Source: Eudorina sp. 2006-703-Eu-15 (lineage: Eukaryota > Chlorophyta > Chlorophyceae > Chlamydomonadales > Volvocaceae). From it: a stretch of 64,000 bases of DNA. The stretch spans positions 1 through 64,000 of the forward strand of contig BDSI01000027.1 of NCBI GenBank assembly GCA_003117195.1. Reading direction: 5' to 3'. The notes beneath the pieces are model-generated. The model had not been told where the DNA came from. It saw only the letters and a list, made by a program, of their open reading frames with translations, and made no database searches. Both the position numbers and the translations under genes were made by a program. Each line of letters starts with the position of its first letter. The stretch's first letter is position 1. This document shows, piece after piece, positions 12,282-27,200 of the stretch.

Positions 12282-15200
12282 CTGCACCCAAGTGCATCGC
12301 AGACAGGAAGGTCGGTGTGAGCAGGCACATGGCAGGCGTTCAGGAGGGAGGAAGCGGTACGACATGTGCATGTGGGTTGGTTCATACCATGTGGGCGTGT
12401 ACCCGGTGTCCTCGCCAGCACGTAAGGGGCGGCTCCAAGCGTCCCGCCGAAGCAAGTGAGGCAACAAATAGACACCTAGCTCCGGCTGGCGCACATGCAA
12501 ACTTCCTTAGCTGCTGTCGCGACGCGGCAGCTCACCGTATTTGCTTCCGGCCACTCGACCCACATCGCGCCAGAAGCCGGGGATGGACTGGCCAGGCGGA
12601 TCGCCCCACCCTGGTCGGGCTTGAGGCGGCAGGCACCCGTGCTCTGCTCAAAGTCCCAGTACACACAGGCGGGGCTCACGGAGCAGGCCTGGCAGCACGC
12701 ACCCCGATCAGACACGGTTGAGGTCGAAACCACCGTACTGTCTGTACCGTACGAGCGCCGTACAGAACCTGAATGCTGCAGGCTGTGTGAGCGGGCACGT
12801 GCGCAGGGGGCAAAAGGCCGCTCAGTGCGCTAGCAAGTAACAGGATGGCCGGATGTGTACGGTGCGGTTAGTGATGGAATGGTCGCAGCCGGAGAAGTAC
12901 CGTAATTGTTATAAAAGCAGTAATGTAAATGATGATATTCAAATTGCAGCATAAATGCAAACATTATAATAGTAAATATGATCATCATTGTAACATCATC
13001 AGATATTGATTGTAATAATCATCATTCTAATGGCAGGTGGCGGGTGGGCGAGCAGGTGCGTGAGCAGGCACCGATTTCGACCACGACCTACCTGCGCGCG
13101 TGCCGTACACCTGCAGCTCAGCGATCTGCAAAGCTGACGTACTGTTCGGCTGCACCGCGCCTGTGACGGCAAGGATACGCCCCGTCTGCGGCGGGCTGAC
13201 GGGGATGGTGATCACGCCACCGGTGGTGCCTCGCGCACTCGTTCTGAACAGCGGCGTGAGGAGCCCCCGCTGGTTCCAGGTACCCACGCCACTGCTGTAA
13301 AGACCAGCGCCACCGAAGGAAACCGAGGCGCCAACCACCTGATCGCCGCAGCAGTCGATTCGGTTGTAGTACACGACCTGACTAATCGTGACCAGCTCGC
13401 CAAAGTCCATGGAAAACACTTGCAGCGCGTCACCGGGATCGGTGATGAAGGTGGTATTGAGCAGTCCGTCGATGGCCATGTCGGGGCCGTACTGGGACGA
13501 ATTGTACTGCTGCGAAGTGCTGTACACAGCAACGTCGAGACCACTACTCAACGTGTCAGCGAGATTGATTGCAGGTGGCGGTGGAAACGGACTGGGAGGC
13601 GGGGAACGCGGCTGGGGGCTGGGAGGCGGTGGTGGTGGGGCAGGCGATGGTGGTGTTGGGCTGGGAGGCGGAGACGGCGGCTGGGGACTGGGCGGCGGTG
13701 ACGGGGGCGCAGGGCTGGGTGGCGGAGAAGGCCGTGGCGGTGGCTCGGGGGTGGCGGGCCGGGCGGCGGCGACGGCGGCACAGGGCTCGGCGGCGGCGAT
13801 GGTGGAGACGGGCTGGGTGGGGGCAAGGGTGGAGTCGGGCTCGGCGGTGGAGGCGGCGACGGAGGCTGCGGGCTGGGAGGCGGGGAAGGCGGCTGGGGGC
13901 TGGGCGGCAGAGATGGCGGAATGGGGCTGGGAGGTGGCATGGGAGGCAGGGGCCGGGGCGGTGGCGGTGACGGAGGTGGCGGACTAGGCGGCAGTGGAGA
14001 CGGGGGCGGCGGGCGGGGGCGGGTGACGGAGGTGCAGGGCTGGGCGGCGGCATAGGTGATGGCGGCAGCGGGGGCGGAGAGGGCGGTGCAGGGCTGGGCG
14101 GAGGTGAGGGCGGAGCGGGGCTAGGTGGGGGAGATGGAGGTGCAGGGCTGGGAGGCGGCGATGGAGGCGTGGGGCTGGGAGGCGGGGACGGCGGCTGGGG
14201 ACTGGGCGGAGGCGGCAGCGGTGGGGGTGGCGATGGCAGAGCGGGTGATGGAGGGCGTGGGCTTGGCGCAGGCGATGGCGGCCGCGGTCTCGGGGGCGGT
14301 GGCGGAGGATTGGGAGGAGGCGGGGGTGTGGTCTCTGCAGCCCACAGCCACGTGTGATCCGTCCGCAGCAGGGGCTGTGTGTCGTTGGTGCTGTTGGGCG
14401 GGAACAGCGACGCCGTCAGCCACGCTTGGCCTATGTAGTTGAAGTGGCGGATGACGATCATGTTGACACCCGCCTCGAGGTCCATGGACACCGCCGTGGA
14501 GTTGGACCTGCGCGCGGCTGTATCCGACAACAGCACGCCGTTGAGGAACACGTGCGCCCAGTCGTCGGCGGCAACATACAGGGTGGCGTTCAGGATGGGG
14601 GTCGGCGTGCTCCAGGTGCGGGCAAAGTATGTGTAGGTGAAGGCCGTCTGCGGTGCTGCGAGCGCCGTGGGGGTCGTCCAGATGGCGATGTTGTTGGCAT
14701 CCTCGGCAAGCACCCTGTGCCTGTAGTACGGCAGGGAGCCTGCACCCAAGTGCATCGCAGACAGGAAGGTCGGTGTGAGCAGGCACATGGCAGGCGTTCA
14801 GGAGGGAGGAAGCGGTACGACATGTGCATGTGGGTTGGTTCATACCATGTGGGCGTGTACCCGGTGTCCTCGCCAGCACGTAAGGGGCGGCTCCAAGCGT
14901 CCCGCCGAAGCAAGTGAGGCAACAAATAGACATCTAGCTCCGGCTGGCGCACATGCAAACTTCCTTAGCTGCTGTCGCGACGCGGCAGCTCACCGTATTT
15001 GCTTCCGGCCACTCGACCCACATCGCGCCAGAAGCCGGGGATGGACTGGCCAGGCGGGATCGCCCCACCCTGGTCGGGCTTGAGGCGGCAGGCACCCGTG
15101 CTCTGCTCAAAGTCCCAGTACACACAGGCGGGGCTCACGGAGCAGGCCTGGCAGCACGCACCCCGATCAGACACGGTTGAGGTCGAAACCACCGTACTGT

Positions 15201-18200
15201 CTGTACCGTACCGAGCGCCGTACAGAACCTGAATGCTGCAGGCTGTGTGAGCGGGCACGTGCGCAGGGGGGCAAAAGGCCGCTCAGTGCGCTAGCAAGTA
15301 ACAGGATGGCCGGATGTGTACGGTGCGGTTAGTGATAGAATGGTCGCAGCTGGAGAAGTACCGTAATTGTTATAAAAGCAGTAATGTAAATGATGATATT
15401 CAAATTGCAGCATAAATGCAAACATTATAATAGTAAATATGATCATCATTGTAACATCATCAGATATTGATTGTAATAATCATCATTCTAATGGCAGGTG
15501 GCGGGTGGGCGAGCAGGTGCGTGAGCAGGCACCGATTTCGACCACGACCTACCTGCGCGCGTGCCGTACACCTGCAGCTCAGCGATCTGCAAAGCTGACG
15601 TACTGTTCGGCTGCACCGCGCCTGTGACGGCAAGGATACGCCCCGTCTGCGGCGGGCTGACGGGGATGGTGATCACGCCACCGGTGGTGCCTCGCGCACT
15701 CGTTCTGAACAGCGACGTGAGGAGCCCCCGCTGGTTCCAGGTACCCACGCCACTGCTGTAAAGACCAGCGCCACCGAAGGAAACCGAGGCGCCAACCACC
15801 TGATCGCCGCAGCAGTCGATTCGGTTGTAGTACACGACCTGACTAATCGTGACCAGCTCGCCAAAGTCCATGGAAAACACTTGCAGCGCGTCACCGGGAT
15901 CGGTGATGAAGGTGGTATTGAGCAGTCCGTCGATGGCCATGTCGGGGCCGTACTGGGACGAATTGTACTGCTGCGAAGTGCTGTACACAGCAACGTCGAG
16001 ACCACTACTCAACGTGTCAGCGAGATTGATTGCAGGTGGCGGTGGAAACGGACTGGGAGGCGGGGAACGCGGCTGGGGGCTGGGAGGCGGTGGTGGTGGG
16101 GCAGGCGATGGTGGTGTTGGGCTGGGAGGCGGAGACGGCGGCTGGGGACTGGGCGGCGGTGACGGGGCGCAGGGCTGGGTGGCGGAGAAGGCCGTGGCGG
16201 TGGGCTCGGGGGTGGCGGGCCGGGCGGCGGCGACGGCGGCACAGGGCTCGGCGGCGGCGATGGTGGAGACGGGCTGGGTGGGGGCAAGGGTGGAGTCGGG
16301 CTCGGCGGTGGAGGCGGCGACGGAGGCTGCGGGCTGGGAGGCGGGGAAGGCGGCTGGGGCTGGGCGGCGGAGATGGCGGAATGGGGCTGGGAGGTGGCCG
16401 GGGAGGCAGGGGCCGGGGCGGTGGCGGTGACGGAGGTGGCGGACTAGGCGGCAGTGGAGACGGGGGCGGCGGCTGGGGGCGGGTGACGGAGGTGCAGGGC
16501 TGGGCGGCGGCATAGGTGGTGGCGGCAGCGGGGGCGGTGAGGGCGGTGCAGGGCTGGGCAGAGGTGAGGGCGGAGCGGGGCTAGGTGGGGGAGATGGAGG
16601 TGCAGGGCTGGGAGGCGGCGATGGAGGCGTGGGGCTGGGAGGCGGAGACGGCGGCTGGGGACTGGGCGGCGGTGACGGGGGCGCAGGGCTGGGTGGCGGA
16701 GAAGGCCGTGGCGGTGGGCTCGGGGGTGGCGGCCGGGCGGCGGCGACGGCGGCACAGGGCTCGGCGGCGGCGATGGTGGAGACGGGCTGGGTGGGGCAAG
16801 GGTGGAGTCGGGCTCGGCGGTGGAGGCGGCGACGGAGGCTGCGGGCTGGGAGGCGGGGAAGGCGGCTGGGGGCTGGGCGGCGGAGATGGCGGAATGGGGC
16901 TGGGAGGTGGCCGGGGAGGCAGGGGCCGGGGCGGTGGCGGTGACGGAGGTGGCGGACTAGGCGGCAGTGGAGACGGGGGCGGCGGGCTGGGGGCGGGTGA
17001 CGGAGGTGCAGGGCTGGGCGGCGGCATAGGTGGTGGCGGCAGCGGGGGCGGTGAGGGCGGTGCAGGGCTGGGCGGAGGTGAGGGCGGAGCGGGGCTAGGT
17101 GGGGAGATGGAGGTGCAGGGCTGGGAGGCGGCGATGGAGGCGTGGGGCTGGGAGGCGGAGACGGCGGCTGGGGACTGGGCGGCGGTGACGGGGGCGCAGG
17201 GCTGGGTGGCGGAGGAGGCCGTGGCGGTGGGCTCGGGGTGGCGGGCCGGGCGGCGGCGACGGCGGCACAGGGCTCGGCGGCGGCGATGGTGGAGACGGGC
17301 TGGGTGGGGGCAAGGGTGGAGTCGGGCTCGGCGGTGGAGGCGGCGACGGAGGCTGCGGGCTGGGAGGCGGGGAAGGCGGCTGGGGCTGGGCGGCGGCGAT
17401 GGAGGCGTGGGGCTGGGAGGTGGCCGGGGAGGCAGGGGCCGGGGCGGTGGCGGTGACGGAGGTGGCGGACTAGGCGGCAGTGGAGACGGGGGCGGCGGGC
17501 TGGGGGCGGGTGACGGAGGTGCAGGGCTGGGCGGCGGCATAGGTGATGGCGGCAGCGGGGGCGGTGAGGGCGGTGCAGGGCTGGGCGGAGGTGAGGGCGG
17601 AGCGGGGCTAGGTGGGGGAGATGGAGGTGCAGGGCTGGGAGGCGGCAATGGAGGCGTGGGGCTGGGAGGCGGAGACGGCGGCTGGGGACTGGGCGGCGGT
17701 GACGGGGGCGCAGGGCTGGGTGGCGGAGAAGGCCGTGGCGGTGGGCTCGGGGGTGGCGGGCCGGGCGGCGGCGACGGCGGCACAGGGCTCGGCGGCGGCG
17801 ATGGTGGAGACGGGCTGGGTGGGGGCAAGGGTGGAGTCGGGCTCGGCGGTGGAGGCGGCGACGGAGGCTGCGGGCTGGGAGGCGGGGAAGGCGGCTGGGG
17901 GCTGGGCGGCGGAGATGGCGGAATGGGGCTGGGAGGTGGCCGGGGAGGCAGGGGCCGGGGCGGTGGCGGTGACGGAGGTGGCGGACTAGGCGGCAGTGGA
18001 GACGGGGGCGGCGGGCTGGGGGCGGGTGACGGAGGTGCAGGGCTGGGCGGCGGCATAGGTGGTGGCGGCAGCGGGGGCGGTGAGGGCGGTGCAGGGCTGG
18101 GCGGAGGTGAGGGCGGAGCGGGGCTAGGTGGGGGAGATGGAGGTGCAGGGCTGGGAGGCGGCGATGGAGGCGTGGGGCTGGGAGGCGGAGACGGCGGCTG

Positions 18201-21200
18201 GGGACTGGGCGGCGGTGACGGGGGCGCAGGGCTGGGTGGCGGAGAAGGCCGTGGCGGTGGGCTCGGGGTGGCGGGCCGGGCGGCGGCGACGGCGGCACAG
18301 GGCTCGGCGGCGGCGATGGTGGAGACGGGCTGGGTGGGGGCAAGGGTGGAGTCGGGCTCGGCGGTGGAGGCGGCGACGGAGGCTGCGGCTGGGAGGCGGG
18401 AAGGCGGCTGGGGCTGGGCGGCGGAGATGGCGGAATGGGGCTGGGAGGTGGCAAGGGAGGCAGGGGCCGGGGCGGTGGCGGTGACGGAGGTGGCGGACTA
18501 GGCGGCAGTGGAGACGGGGGCGGCGGGCTGGGGGCGGGTGACGGAGGTGCAGGGCTGGGCGGCGGCATGGGTGGTGGCGGCAGCGGGGGCGGTGAGGGCG
18601 GTGCAGGGCTGGGCGGAGGTGAGGGCGGAGCGGGGCTAGGTGGAGGAGATGGAGGTGCAGGGCTGGGAGGCGGCGATGGAGGCGGGGGCTGGGAGGCGGA
18701 GACGGCGGCTGGGGACTGGGCGGCGGTGACGGGGGCGCAGGGCTGGGTGGCGGAGAAGGCCGTGGCGGTGGGCTCGGGGTGGCGGGCCGGGCGGCGGCGA
18801 CGGCGGCACAGGGCTCGGCGGCGGCGATGGTGGAGACGGGCTGGGTGGGGGCAAGGGTGGAGTCGGGCTCGGCGGTGGAGGCGGCGACGGAGGCTGCGGG
18901 CTGGGAGGCGGGGAAGGCGGCTGGGGCTGGGCGGCGGCGATGGAGGCGTGGGGCTGGGAGGTGGCCGGGAGGCAGGGGCCGGGGCGGTGGCGGTGACGGA
19001 GGTGGCGGACTAGGCGGCAGTGGAGACGGGGGCGGCGGGCTGGGGGCGGGTGACGGAGGTGCAGGGCTGGGCGGCGGCATGGGTGGTGGCGGCAGCGGGG
19101 CGGTGAGGGCGGTGCAGGGCTGGGCGGAGGTGAGGGCGGAGCGGGCTAGGTGGGGGAGATGGAGGTGCAGGGCTGGGAGGCGGCGATGGAGGCGTGGGGC
19201 TGGGAGGCGGAGACGGCGGCTGGGGACTGGGCGGCGGTGACGGGGCGCAGGGCTGGGTGGCGGAGAAGGCCGTGGCGGTGGGCTCGGGGGTGGCGGGCCG
19301 GGCGGCGGCGACGGCGGCACAGGGCTCGGCGGCGGCGATGGTGGAGACGGGCTGGGTGGGGCAAGGGTGGAGTCGGGCTCGGCGGTGGAGGCGGCGACGG
19401 AGGCTGCGGGCTGGGAGGCGGGGAAGGCGGCTGGGGGCTGGGCGGCGGCGATGGAGGCGTGGGGCTGGGAGGTGGCCGGGGAGGCAGGGCCGGGGCGGTG
19501 GCGGTGACGGAGGTGGCGGACTAGGCGGCAGTGGAGACGGGGGCGGCGGGCTGGGGGCGGGTGACGGAGGTGCAGGGCTGGGCGGCGGCATAGGTGATGG
19601 CGGCAGCGGGGGCGGTGAGGGCGGTGCAGGGCTGGGCGGAGGTGAGGGCGGAGCGGGGCTAGGTGGGGGAGATGGAGGTGCAGGGCTGGGAGGCGGCAAT
19701 GGAGGCGTGGGGCTGGGAGGCGGAGACGGCGGCTGGGGACTGGGCGGCGGTGACGGGGGCGCAGGGCTGGGTGGCGGAGAAGGCCGTGGCGGTGGGCTCG
19801 GGGGTGGCGGGCCGGGCGGCGGCGACGGCGGCACAGGGCTCGGCGGCGGCGATGGTGGAGACGGGCTGGGTGGGGGCAAGGGTGGAGTCGGGCTCGGCGG
19901 TGGAGGCGGCGACGGAGGCTGCGGGCTGGGAGGCGGGGAAGGCGGCTGGGGGCTGGGCGGCGGAGATGGCGGAATGGGGCTGGGAGGTGGCAAGGGAGGC
20001 AGGGGCCGGGGCGGTGGCGGTGACGGAGGTGGCGGACTAGGCGGCAGTGGAGACGGGGGCGGCGGGCTGGGGGCGGGTGACGGAGGTGCAGGGCTGGGCG
20101 GCGGCATGGGTGGTGGCGGCAGCGGGGGCGGTGAGGGCGGTGCAGGGCTGGGCGGAGGTGAGGGCGGAGCGGGGCTAGGTGGAGGAGATGGAGGTGCAGG
20201 GCTGGGAGGCGGCGATGGAGGCGGGGGCTGGGAGGCGGAGACGGCGGCTGGGGACTGGGCGGCGGTGACGGGGGCGCAGGGCTGGGTGGCGGAGAAGGCC
20301 GTGGCGGTGGGCTCGGGGGTGGCGGGCCGGGCGGCGGCGACGGCGGCACAGGGCTCGGCGGCGGCGATGGTGGAGACGGGCTGGGTGGGGCAAGGGTGGA
20401 GTCGGGCTCGGCGGTGGAGGCGGCGACGGAGGCTGCGGGCTGGGAGGCGGGGAAGGCGGCTGGGGGCTGGGCGGCGGCGATGGAGGCGTGGGGCTGGGAG
20501 GTGGCCGGGGAGGCAGGGGCCGGGGCGGTGGCGGTGACGGAGGTGGCGGACTAGGCGGCAGTGGAGACGGGGGCGGCGGGCTGGGGGCGGGTGACGGAGG
20601 TGCAGGGCTGGGCGGCGGCATAGGTGGTGGCGGCAGCGGGGGCGGTGAGGGCGGTGCAGGGCTGGGCGGAGGTGAGGGCGGAGCGGGGCTAGGTGGGGGA
20701 GATGGAGGTGCAGGGCTGGGAGGCGGCGATGGAGGCGTGGGGCTGGGAGGCGGAGACGGCGGCTGGGGACTGGGCGGCGGTGACGGGGGCGCAGGGCTGG
20801 GTGGCGGAGAAGGCCGTGGCGGTGGGCTCGGGGGTGGCGGGCCGGGCGGCGGCGACGGCGGCACAGGGCTCGGCGGCGGCGATGGTGGAGACGGGCTGGG
20901 TGGGGCAAGGGTGGAGTCGGGCTCGGCGGTGGAGGCGGCGACGGAGGCTGCGGGCTGGGAGGCGGGGAAGGCGGCTGGGGGCTGGGCGGCGGCGATGGAG
21001 GCGTGGGGCTGGGAGGTGGCCGGGGAGGCAGGGGCCGGGGCGGTGGCGGTGACGGAGGTGGCGGACTAGGCGGCAGTGGAGACGGGGGCGGCGGGCTGGG
21101 GGCGGGTGACGGAGGTGCAGGGCTGGGCGGCGGCATAGGTGATGGCGGCAGCGGGGGCGGTGAGGGCGGTGCAGGGCTGGGCGGAGGTGAGGGCGGAGCG

Positions 21201-24200
21201 GGGCTAGGTGGGGGAGATGGAGGTGCAGGGCTGGGAGGCGGCAATGGAGGCGTGGGGCTGGGAGGCGGAGACGGCGGCTGGGGACTGGGCGGCGGTGACG
21301 GGGGCGCAGGGCTGGGTGGCGGAGAAGGCCGTGGCGGTGGGCTCGGGGGTGGCGGGCCGGGCGGCGGCGACGGCGGCACAGGGCTCGGCGGCGGCGATGG
21401 TGGAGACGGGCTGGGTGGGGGCAAGGGTGGAGTCGGGCTCGGCGGTGGAGGCGGCGACGGAGGCTGCGGGCTGGGAGGCGGGGAAGGCGGCTGGGGCTGG
21501 GCGGCGGAGATGGCGGAATGGGGCTGGGAGGTGGCCGGGGAGGCAGGGGCCGGGGCGGTGGCGGTGACGGAGGTGGCGGACTAGGCGGCAGTGGAGACGG
21601 GGGCGGCGGGCTGGGGGCGGGTGACGGAGGTGCAGGGCTGGGCGGCGGCATAGGTGGTGGCGGCAGCGGGGGCGGTGAGGGCGGTGCAGGGCTGGGCGGA
21701 GGTGAGGGCGGAGCGGGGCTAGGTGGAGGAGATGGAGGTGCAGGGCTGGGAGGCGGCGATGGAGGCGGGGGGCTGGGAGGCGGAGACGGCGGCTGGGGAC
21801 TGGGCGGCGGTGACGGGGGCGCAGGGCTGGGTGGCGGAGAAGGCCGTGGCGGTGGGCTCGGGGTGGCGGCCGGGCGGCGGCGACGGCGGCACAGGGCTCG
21901 GCGGCGGCGATGGTGGAGACGGGCTGGGTGGGGCAAGGGTGGAGTCGGGCTCGGCGGTGGAGGCGGCGACGGAGGATGAGGGCTGGGAGGCGGGGAAGGC
22001 GGCTGGGGGCTGGGCGGCGGAGATGGCGGAATGGGGCTGGGAGGTGGCAAGGGAGGCAGGGGCCGGGGCGGTGGCGGTGACGGAGATGGCGGACTAGGCG
22101 GCAGTGGAGACGGGGGCGGCGGGCTGGGGGCGGGTGACGGAGGTGCAGGGCTGGGCGGCGGCATGGGTGGTGGCGGCAGCGGGGGCGGTGAGGGCGGTGC
22201 AGGGCTGGGCGGAGGTGAGGGCGGAGCGGGGCTAGGTGGAGGAGATGGAGGTGCAGGGCTGGGAGGCGGCGATGGAGGCGGGGGGCTGGGAGGCGGAGAC
22301 GGCGGCTGGGGACTGGGCGGCGGTGACGGGGGCGCAGGGCTGGGTGGCGGAGAAGGCCGTGGCGGTGGGCTCGGGGTGGCGGGCCGGGCGGCGGCGACGG
22401 CGGCACAGGGCTCGGCGGCGGCGATGGTGGAGACGGGCTGGGTGGGGGCAAGGGTGGAGTCGGGCTCGGCGGTGGAGGCGGCGACGGAGGCTGCGGGCTG
22501 GGAGGCGGGGAAGGCGGCTGGGGGCTGGGCGGCGGCGATGGAGGCGTGGGGCTGGGAGGTGGCCGGGGAGGCAGGGGCCGGGGCGGTGGCGGTGACGGAG
22601 GTGGCGGACTAGGCGGCAGTGGAGACGGGGGCGGCGGGCTGGGGGCGGGTGACGGAGGTGCAGGGCTGGGCGGCGGCATAGGTGGTGGCGGCAGCGGGGG
22701 CGGTGAGGGCGGTGCAGGGCTGGGCGGAGGTGAGGGCGGAGCGGGGCTAGGTGGGGGAGATGGAGGTGCAGGGCTGGGAGGCGGCGATGGAGGCGTGGGG
22801 CTGGGAGGCGGAGACGGCGGCTGGGGACTGGGCGGAGGCGGCAGCGGTGGGGGTGGCGATGGCAGAGGGGGTGATGGAGGGCGTGGGCTTGGCGCAGGCG
22901 ATGGCGGCCGCGGGCTCGGGGCGGGGGCGGAGGATTGGGAGGAGGCGGGGGTGTGGTCTCTGCAGCCCACAGCCACGTGTGATCCGTCCGCAGCAGGGGC
23001 TGTGTGTCGTTGGTGCTGTTGGGCGGGAACAGCGACGCCGTCAGCCACGCTTGGCCTATGTAGTTGAAGTGGCGGATGACGATCATGTTGACACCCGCCT
23101 CGAGGTCCATGGACACCGCCGTGGAGTTGGACCTGCGCGCGGCTGTATCCGACAACAGCACGCCGTTGAGGAACACGTGCGCCCAGTCGTCGGCGGCAAC
23201 ATACAGGGTGGCGTTCAGGATGGGGGTCGGCGTGCTCCAGGTGCGGGCAAAGTATGTGTAGGTGAAGGCCGTCTGCGGTGCTGCGAGCGCCGTGGGGGTC
23301 GTCCAGATGGCGATGTTGTTGGCATCCTCGGCAAGCACCCTGTGCCTGTAGTACGGCAGGGAGCCTGCACCCAAGTGCATCGCAGACAGGAAGGTCGGTG
23401 TGAGCAGGCACATGGCAGGCGTTCAGGAGGGTGGAAGCGGTACGACATGTGCATGTGGGTTGGTTCATACCATGTGGGCGTGTACCCGGTGTCCTCGCCA
23501 GCACGTAAGGGGCGGCTCCAAGCGTCCCGCCGAAGCAAGTGAGGCAACAAATAGACACCTAGCTCCGGCTGGCGCACATGCAAACTTCCTTAGCTGCTGT
23601 CGCGACGCGGCAGCTCACCGTATTTGCTTCCGGCCACTCGACCCACATCGCGCCAGAAGCCGGGGATGGACTGGCCAGGCGGGATCGCCCCACCCTGGTC
23701 GGGCTTGAGGCGGCAGGCACCCGTGCTCTGCTCAAAGTCCCAGTACACACAGGCGGGGCTCACGGAGCAGGCCTGGCAGCACGCACCCCGATCAGACACG
23801 GTTGAGGTCGAAACCACCGTACTGTCTGTACCGTACCGAGCGCCGTACAGAACCTGAATGCTGCAGGCTGTGTGAGCGGGCACGTGCGCAGGGGGGCAAA
23901 AGGCCGCTCAGTGCGCTAGCAAGTAACAGGATGGCCGGATGTGTACGGTGCGGTTAGTGATAGAATGGTCGCAGCGGGAGAAGTACCGTAATTGTTATAA
24001 AAGCAGTAATGTAAATGATGATATTCAAATTGCAGCATAAATGCAAACATTATAATAGTAAATATGATCATCATTGTAACATCATCAGATATTGATTGTA
24101 ATAATCATCATTCTAATGGCAGGTGGCGGGTGGGCGAGCAGGTGCGTGAGCAGGCACCGATTTCGACCACGACCTACCTGCGCGCGTGCCGTACACCTGC

Positions 24201-27200
24201 AGCTCAGCGATCTGCAAAGCTGACGTACTGTTCGGCTGCACCGCGCCTGTGACGGCAAGGATACGCCCCGTCTGCGGCGGGCTGACGGGGATGGTGATCA
24301 CGCCACCGGTGGTGCCTCGCGCACTCGTTCTGAACAGCGACGTGAGGAGCCCCCGCTGGTTCCAGGTACCCACGCCACTGCTGTAAAGACCAGCGCCACC
24401 GAAGGAAACCGAGGCGCCAACCACCTGATCGCCGCAGCAGTCGATTCGGTTGTAGTACACGACCTGACTAATCGTGACCAGCTCGCCAAAGTCCATGGAA
24501 AACACTTGCAGCGCGTCGCCGGGATCGGTGATGAAGGTGGTATTGAGCAATCCGTCGATGGCCATGCCGGGGCCGTACTGGGACGAATTGTACTGCTGTG
24601 AAGTGCTGTACACAGCAACGTCGAGACCACTACTCAACGTGTCAGCGAGATTGATTGCAGGTGGCGGTGGAAACGGACTGGGAGGCGGGGAACGCGGCTG
24701 GGGCTGGGAGGCGGTGGTGATGGGGCAGGCGATGGTGGTGTTGGGCTGGGAGGCGGAGACGGCGGCTGGGGACTGGGCGGCGGTGACGGGGGCGCAGGGC
24801 TGGGTGGCGGAGAAGGCCGTGGCGGTGGGCTCGGGGGTGGCGGGCCGGGCGGCGGCGACGGCGGCACAGGGCTCGGCGGCGGCGATGGTGGAGACGGGCT
24901 GGGTGGGGGCAAGGGTGGAGTCGGGCTCGGCGGTGGAGGCGGCGACGGAGGATGAGGGCTGGGAGGCGGGGAAGGCGGCTGGGGGCTGGGCGGCGGAGAT
25001 GGCGGAATGGGGCTGGGAGGTGGCCGGGGAGGCAGGGGCCGGGGCGGTGGCGGTGACGGAGGTGGCGGACTAGGCAGCAGTGGAGACGGGGGCGGCGGGC
25101 TGGGGGCGGGTGACGGAGGTGCAGGGCTGGGCGGCGGCATAGGTGGTGGCGGCAGCGGGGGCGGTGAGGGCGGTGCAGGGCTGGGCGGAGGTGAGGGCGG
25201 AGCGGGGCTAGGTGGGGGAGATGGAGGTGCAGGGCTGGGAGGCGGCGATGGAGGCGTGGGGCTGGGAGGCGGAGACGGCGGCTGGGGACTGGGCGGCGGT
25301 GACGGGGGCGCAGGGCTGGGTGGCGGAGAAGGCCGTGGCGGTGGGCTCGGGGGTGGCGGGCCGGGCGGCGGCGACGGCGGCACAGGGCTCGGCGGCGGCG
25401 ATGGTGGAGACGGGCTGGGTGGGGGCAAGGGTGGAGTCGGGCTCGGCGGTGGAGGCGGCGACGGAGGCTGCGGGCTGGGAGGCGGGGAAGGCGGCTGGGG
25501 GCTGGGCGGCGGAGATGGCGGAATGGGGCTGGGAGGTGGCCGGGGAGGCAGGGGCCGGGGCGGTGGCGGTGACGGAGGTGGCGGACTAGGCGGCAGTGGA
25601 GACGGGGGCGGCGGGCTGGGGGCGGGTGACGGAGGTGCAGGGCTGGGCGGCGGCATAGGTGGTGGCGGCAGCGGGGGCGGTGAGGGCGGTGCAGGGCTGG
25701 GCGGAGGTGAGGGCGGAGCGGGGCTAGGTGGGGGAGATGGAGGTGCAGGGCTGGGAGGCGGCGATGGAGGCGTGGGGCTGGGAGGCGGAGACGGCGGCTG
25801 GGGACTGGGCGGAGGCGGCAGCGGTGGGGGTGGCGATGGCAGAGGGGTGATGGAGGGCGTGGGCTTGGCGCAGGCGATGGCGGCCGCGGGCTCGGGGCGG
25901 GGGCGGAGGATTGGGAGGAGGCGGGGGTGTGGTCTCTGCAGCCCACAGCCACGTGTGATCCGTCCGCAGCAGGGGCTGTGTGTCGTTGGTGCTGTTGGGC
26001 GGGAACAGCGACGCCGTCAGCCACGCTTGGCCTATGTAGTTGAAGTGGCGGATGACGATCATGTTGACACCCGCCTCGAGGTCCATGGACACCGCCGTGG
26101 AGTTGGACCTGCGCGCGGCTGTATCCGACAACAGCACGCCGTTGAGGAACACGTGCGCCCAGTCGTCGGCGGCAACATACAGGGTGGCGTTCAGGATGGG
26201 GGTCGGCGTGCTCCAGGTGCGGGCAAAGTATGTGTAGGTGAAGGCCGTCTGCGGTGCTGCGAGCGCCGTGGGGGTCGTCCAGATGGCGATGTTGTTGGCA
26301 TCCTCGGCAAGCACCCTGTGCCTGTAGTACGGCAGGGAGCCTGCACCCAAGTGCATCGCAGACAGGAAGGTCGGTGTGAGCAGGCACATGGCAGGCGTTC
26401 AGGAGGGAGGAAGCGGTACGACATGTGCATGTGGGTTGGTTCATACCATGTGGGCGTGTACCCGGTGTCCTCGCCAGCACGTAAGGGGCGGCTCCAAGCG
26501 TCCCGCCGAAGCAAGTGAGGCAACAAATAGACACCTAGCTCCGGCTGGCGCACATGCAAACTTCCTTAGCTGCTGTCGCGACGCGGCAGCTCACCGTATT
26601 TGCTTCCGGCCACTCGACCCACATCGCGCCAGAAGCCGGGGATGGACTGGCCAGGCGGGATCGCCCCACCCTGGTCGGGCTTGAGGCGGCAGGCACCCGT
26701 GCTCTGCTCAAAGTCCCAGTACACACAGGCGGGGCTCACGGAGCAGGCCTGGCAGCACGCACCCCGATCAGACACGGTTGAGGTCGAAACCACCGTACTG
26801 TCTGTACCGTACCGAGCGCCGTACAGAACCTGAATGCTGCAGGCTGTGTGAGCGGGCACGTGCGCAGGGGGGCAAAAGGCCGCTCAGTGCGCTAGCAAGT
26901 AACAGGATGGCCGGATGTGTACGGTGCGGTTAGTGATAGAATGGTCGCAGCCGGAGAAGTACCGTAATTGTTATAAAAGCAGTAATGTAAATGATGATAT
27001 TCAAATTGCAGCATAAATGCAAACATTATAATAGTAAATATGATCATCATTGTAACATCATCAGATATTGATTGTAATAATCATCATTCTAATGGCAGGT
27101 GGCGGGTGGGCGAGCAGGTGCGTGAGCAGGCACCGATTTCGACCACGACCTACCTGCGCGCGTGCCGTACACCTGCAGCTCAGCGATCTGCAAAGCTGAC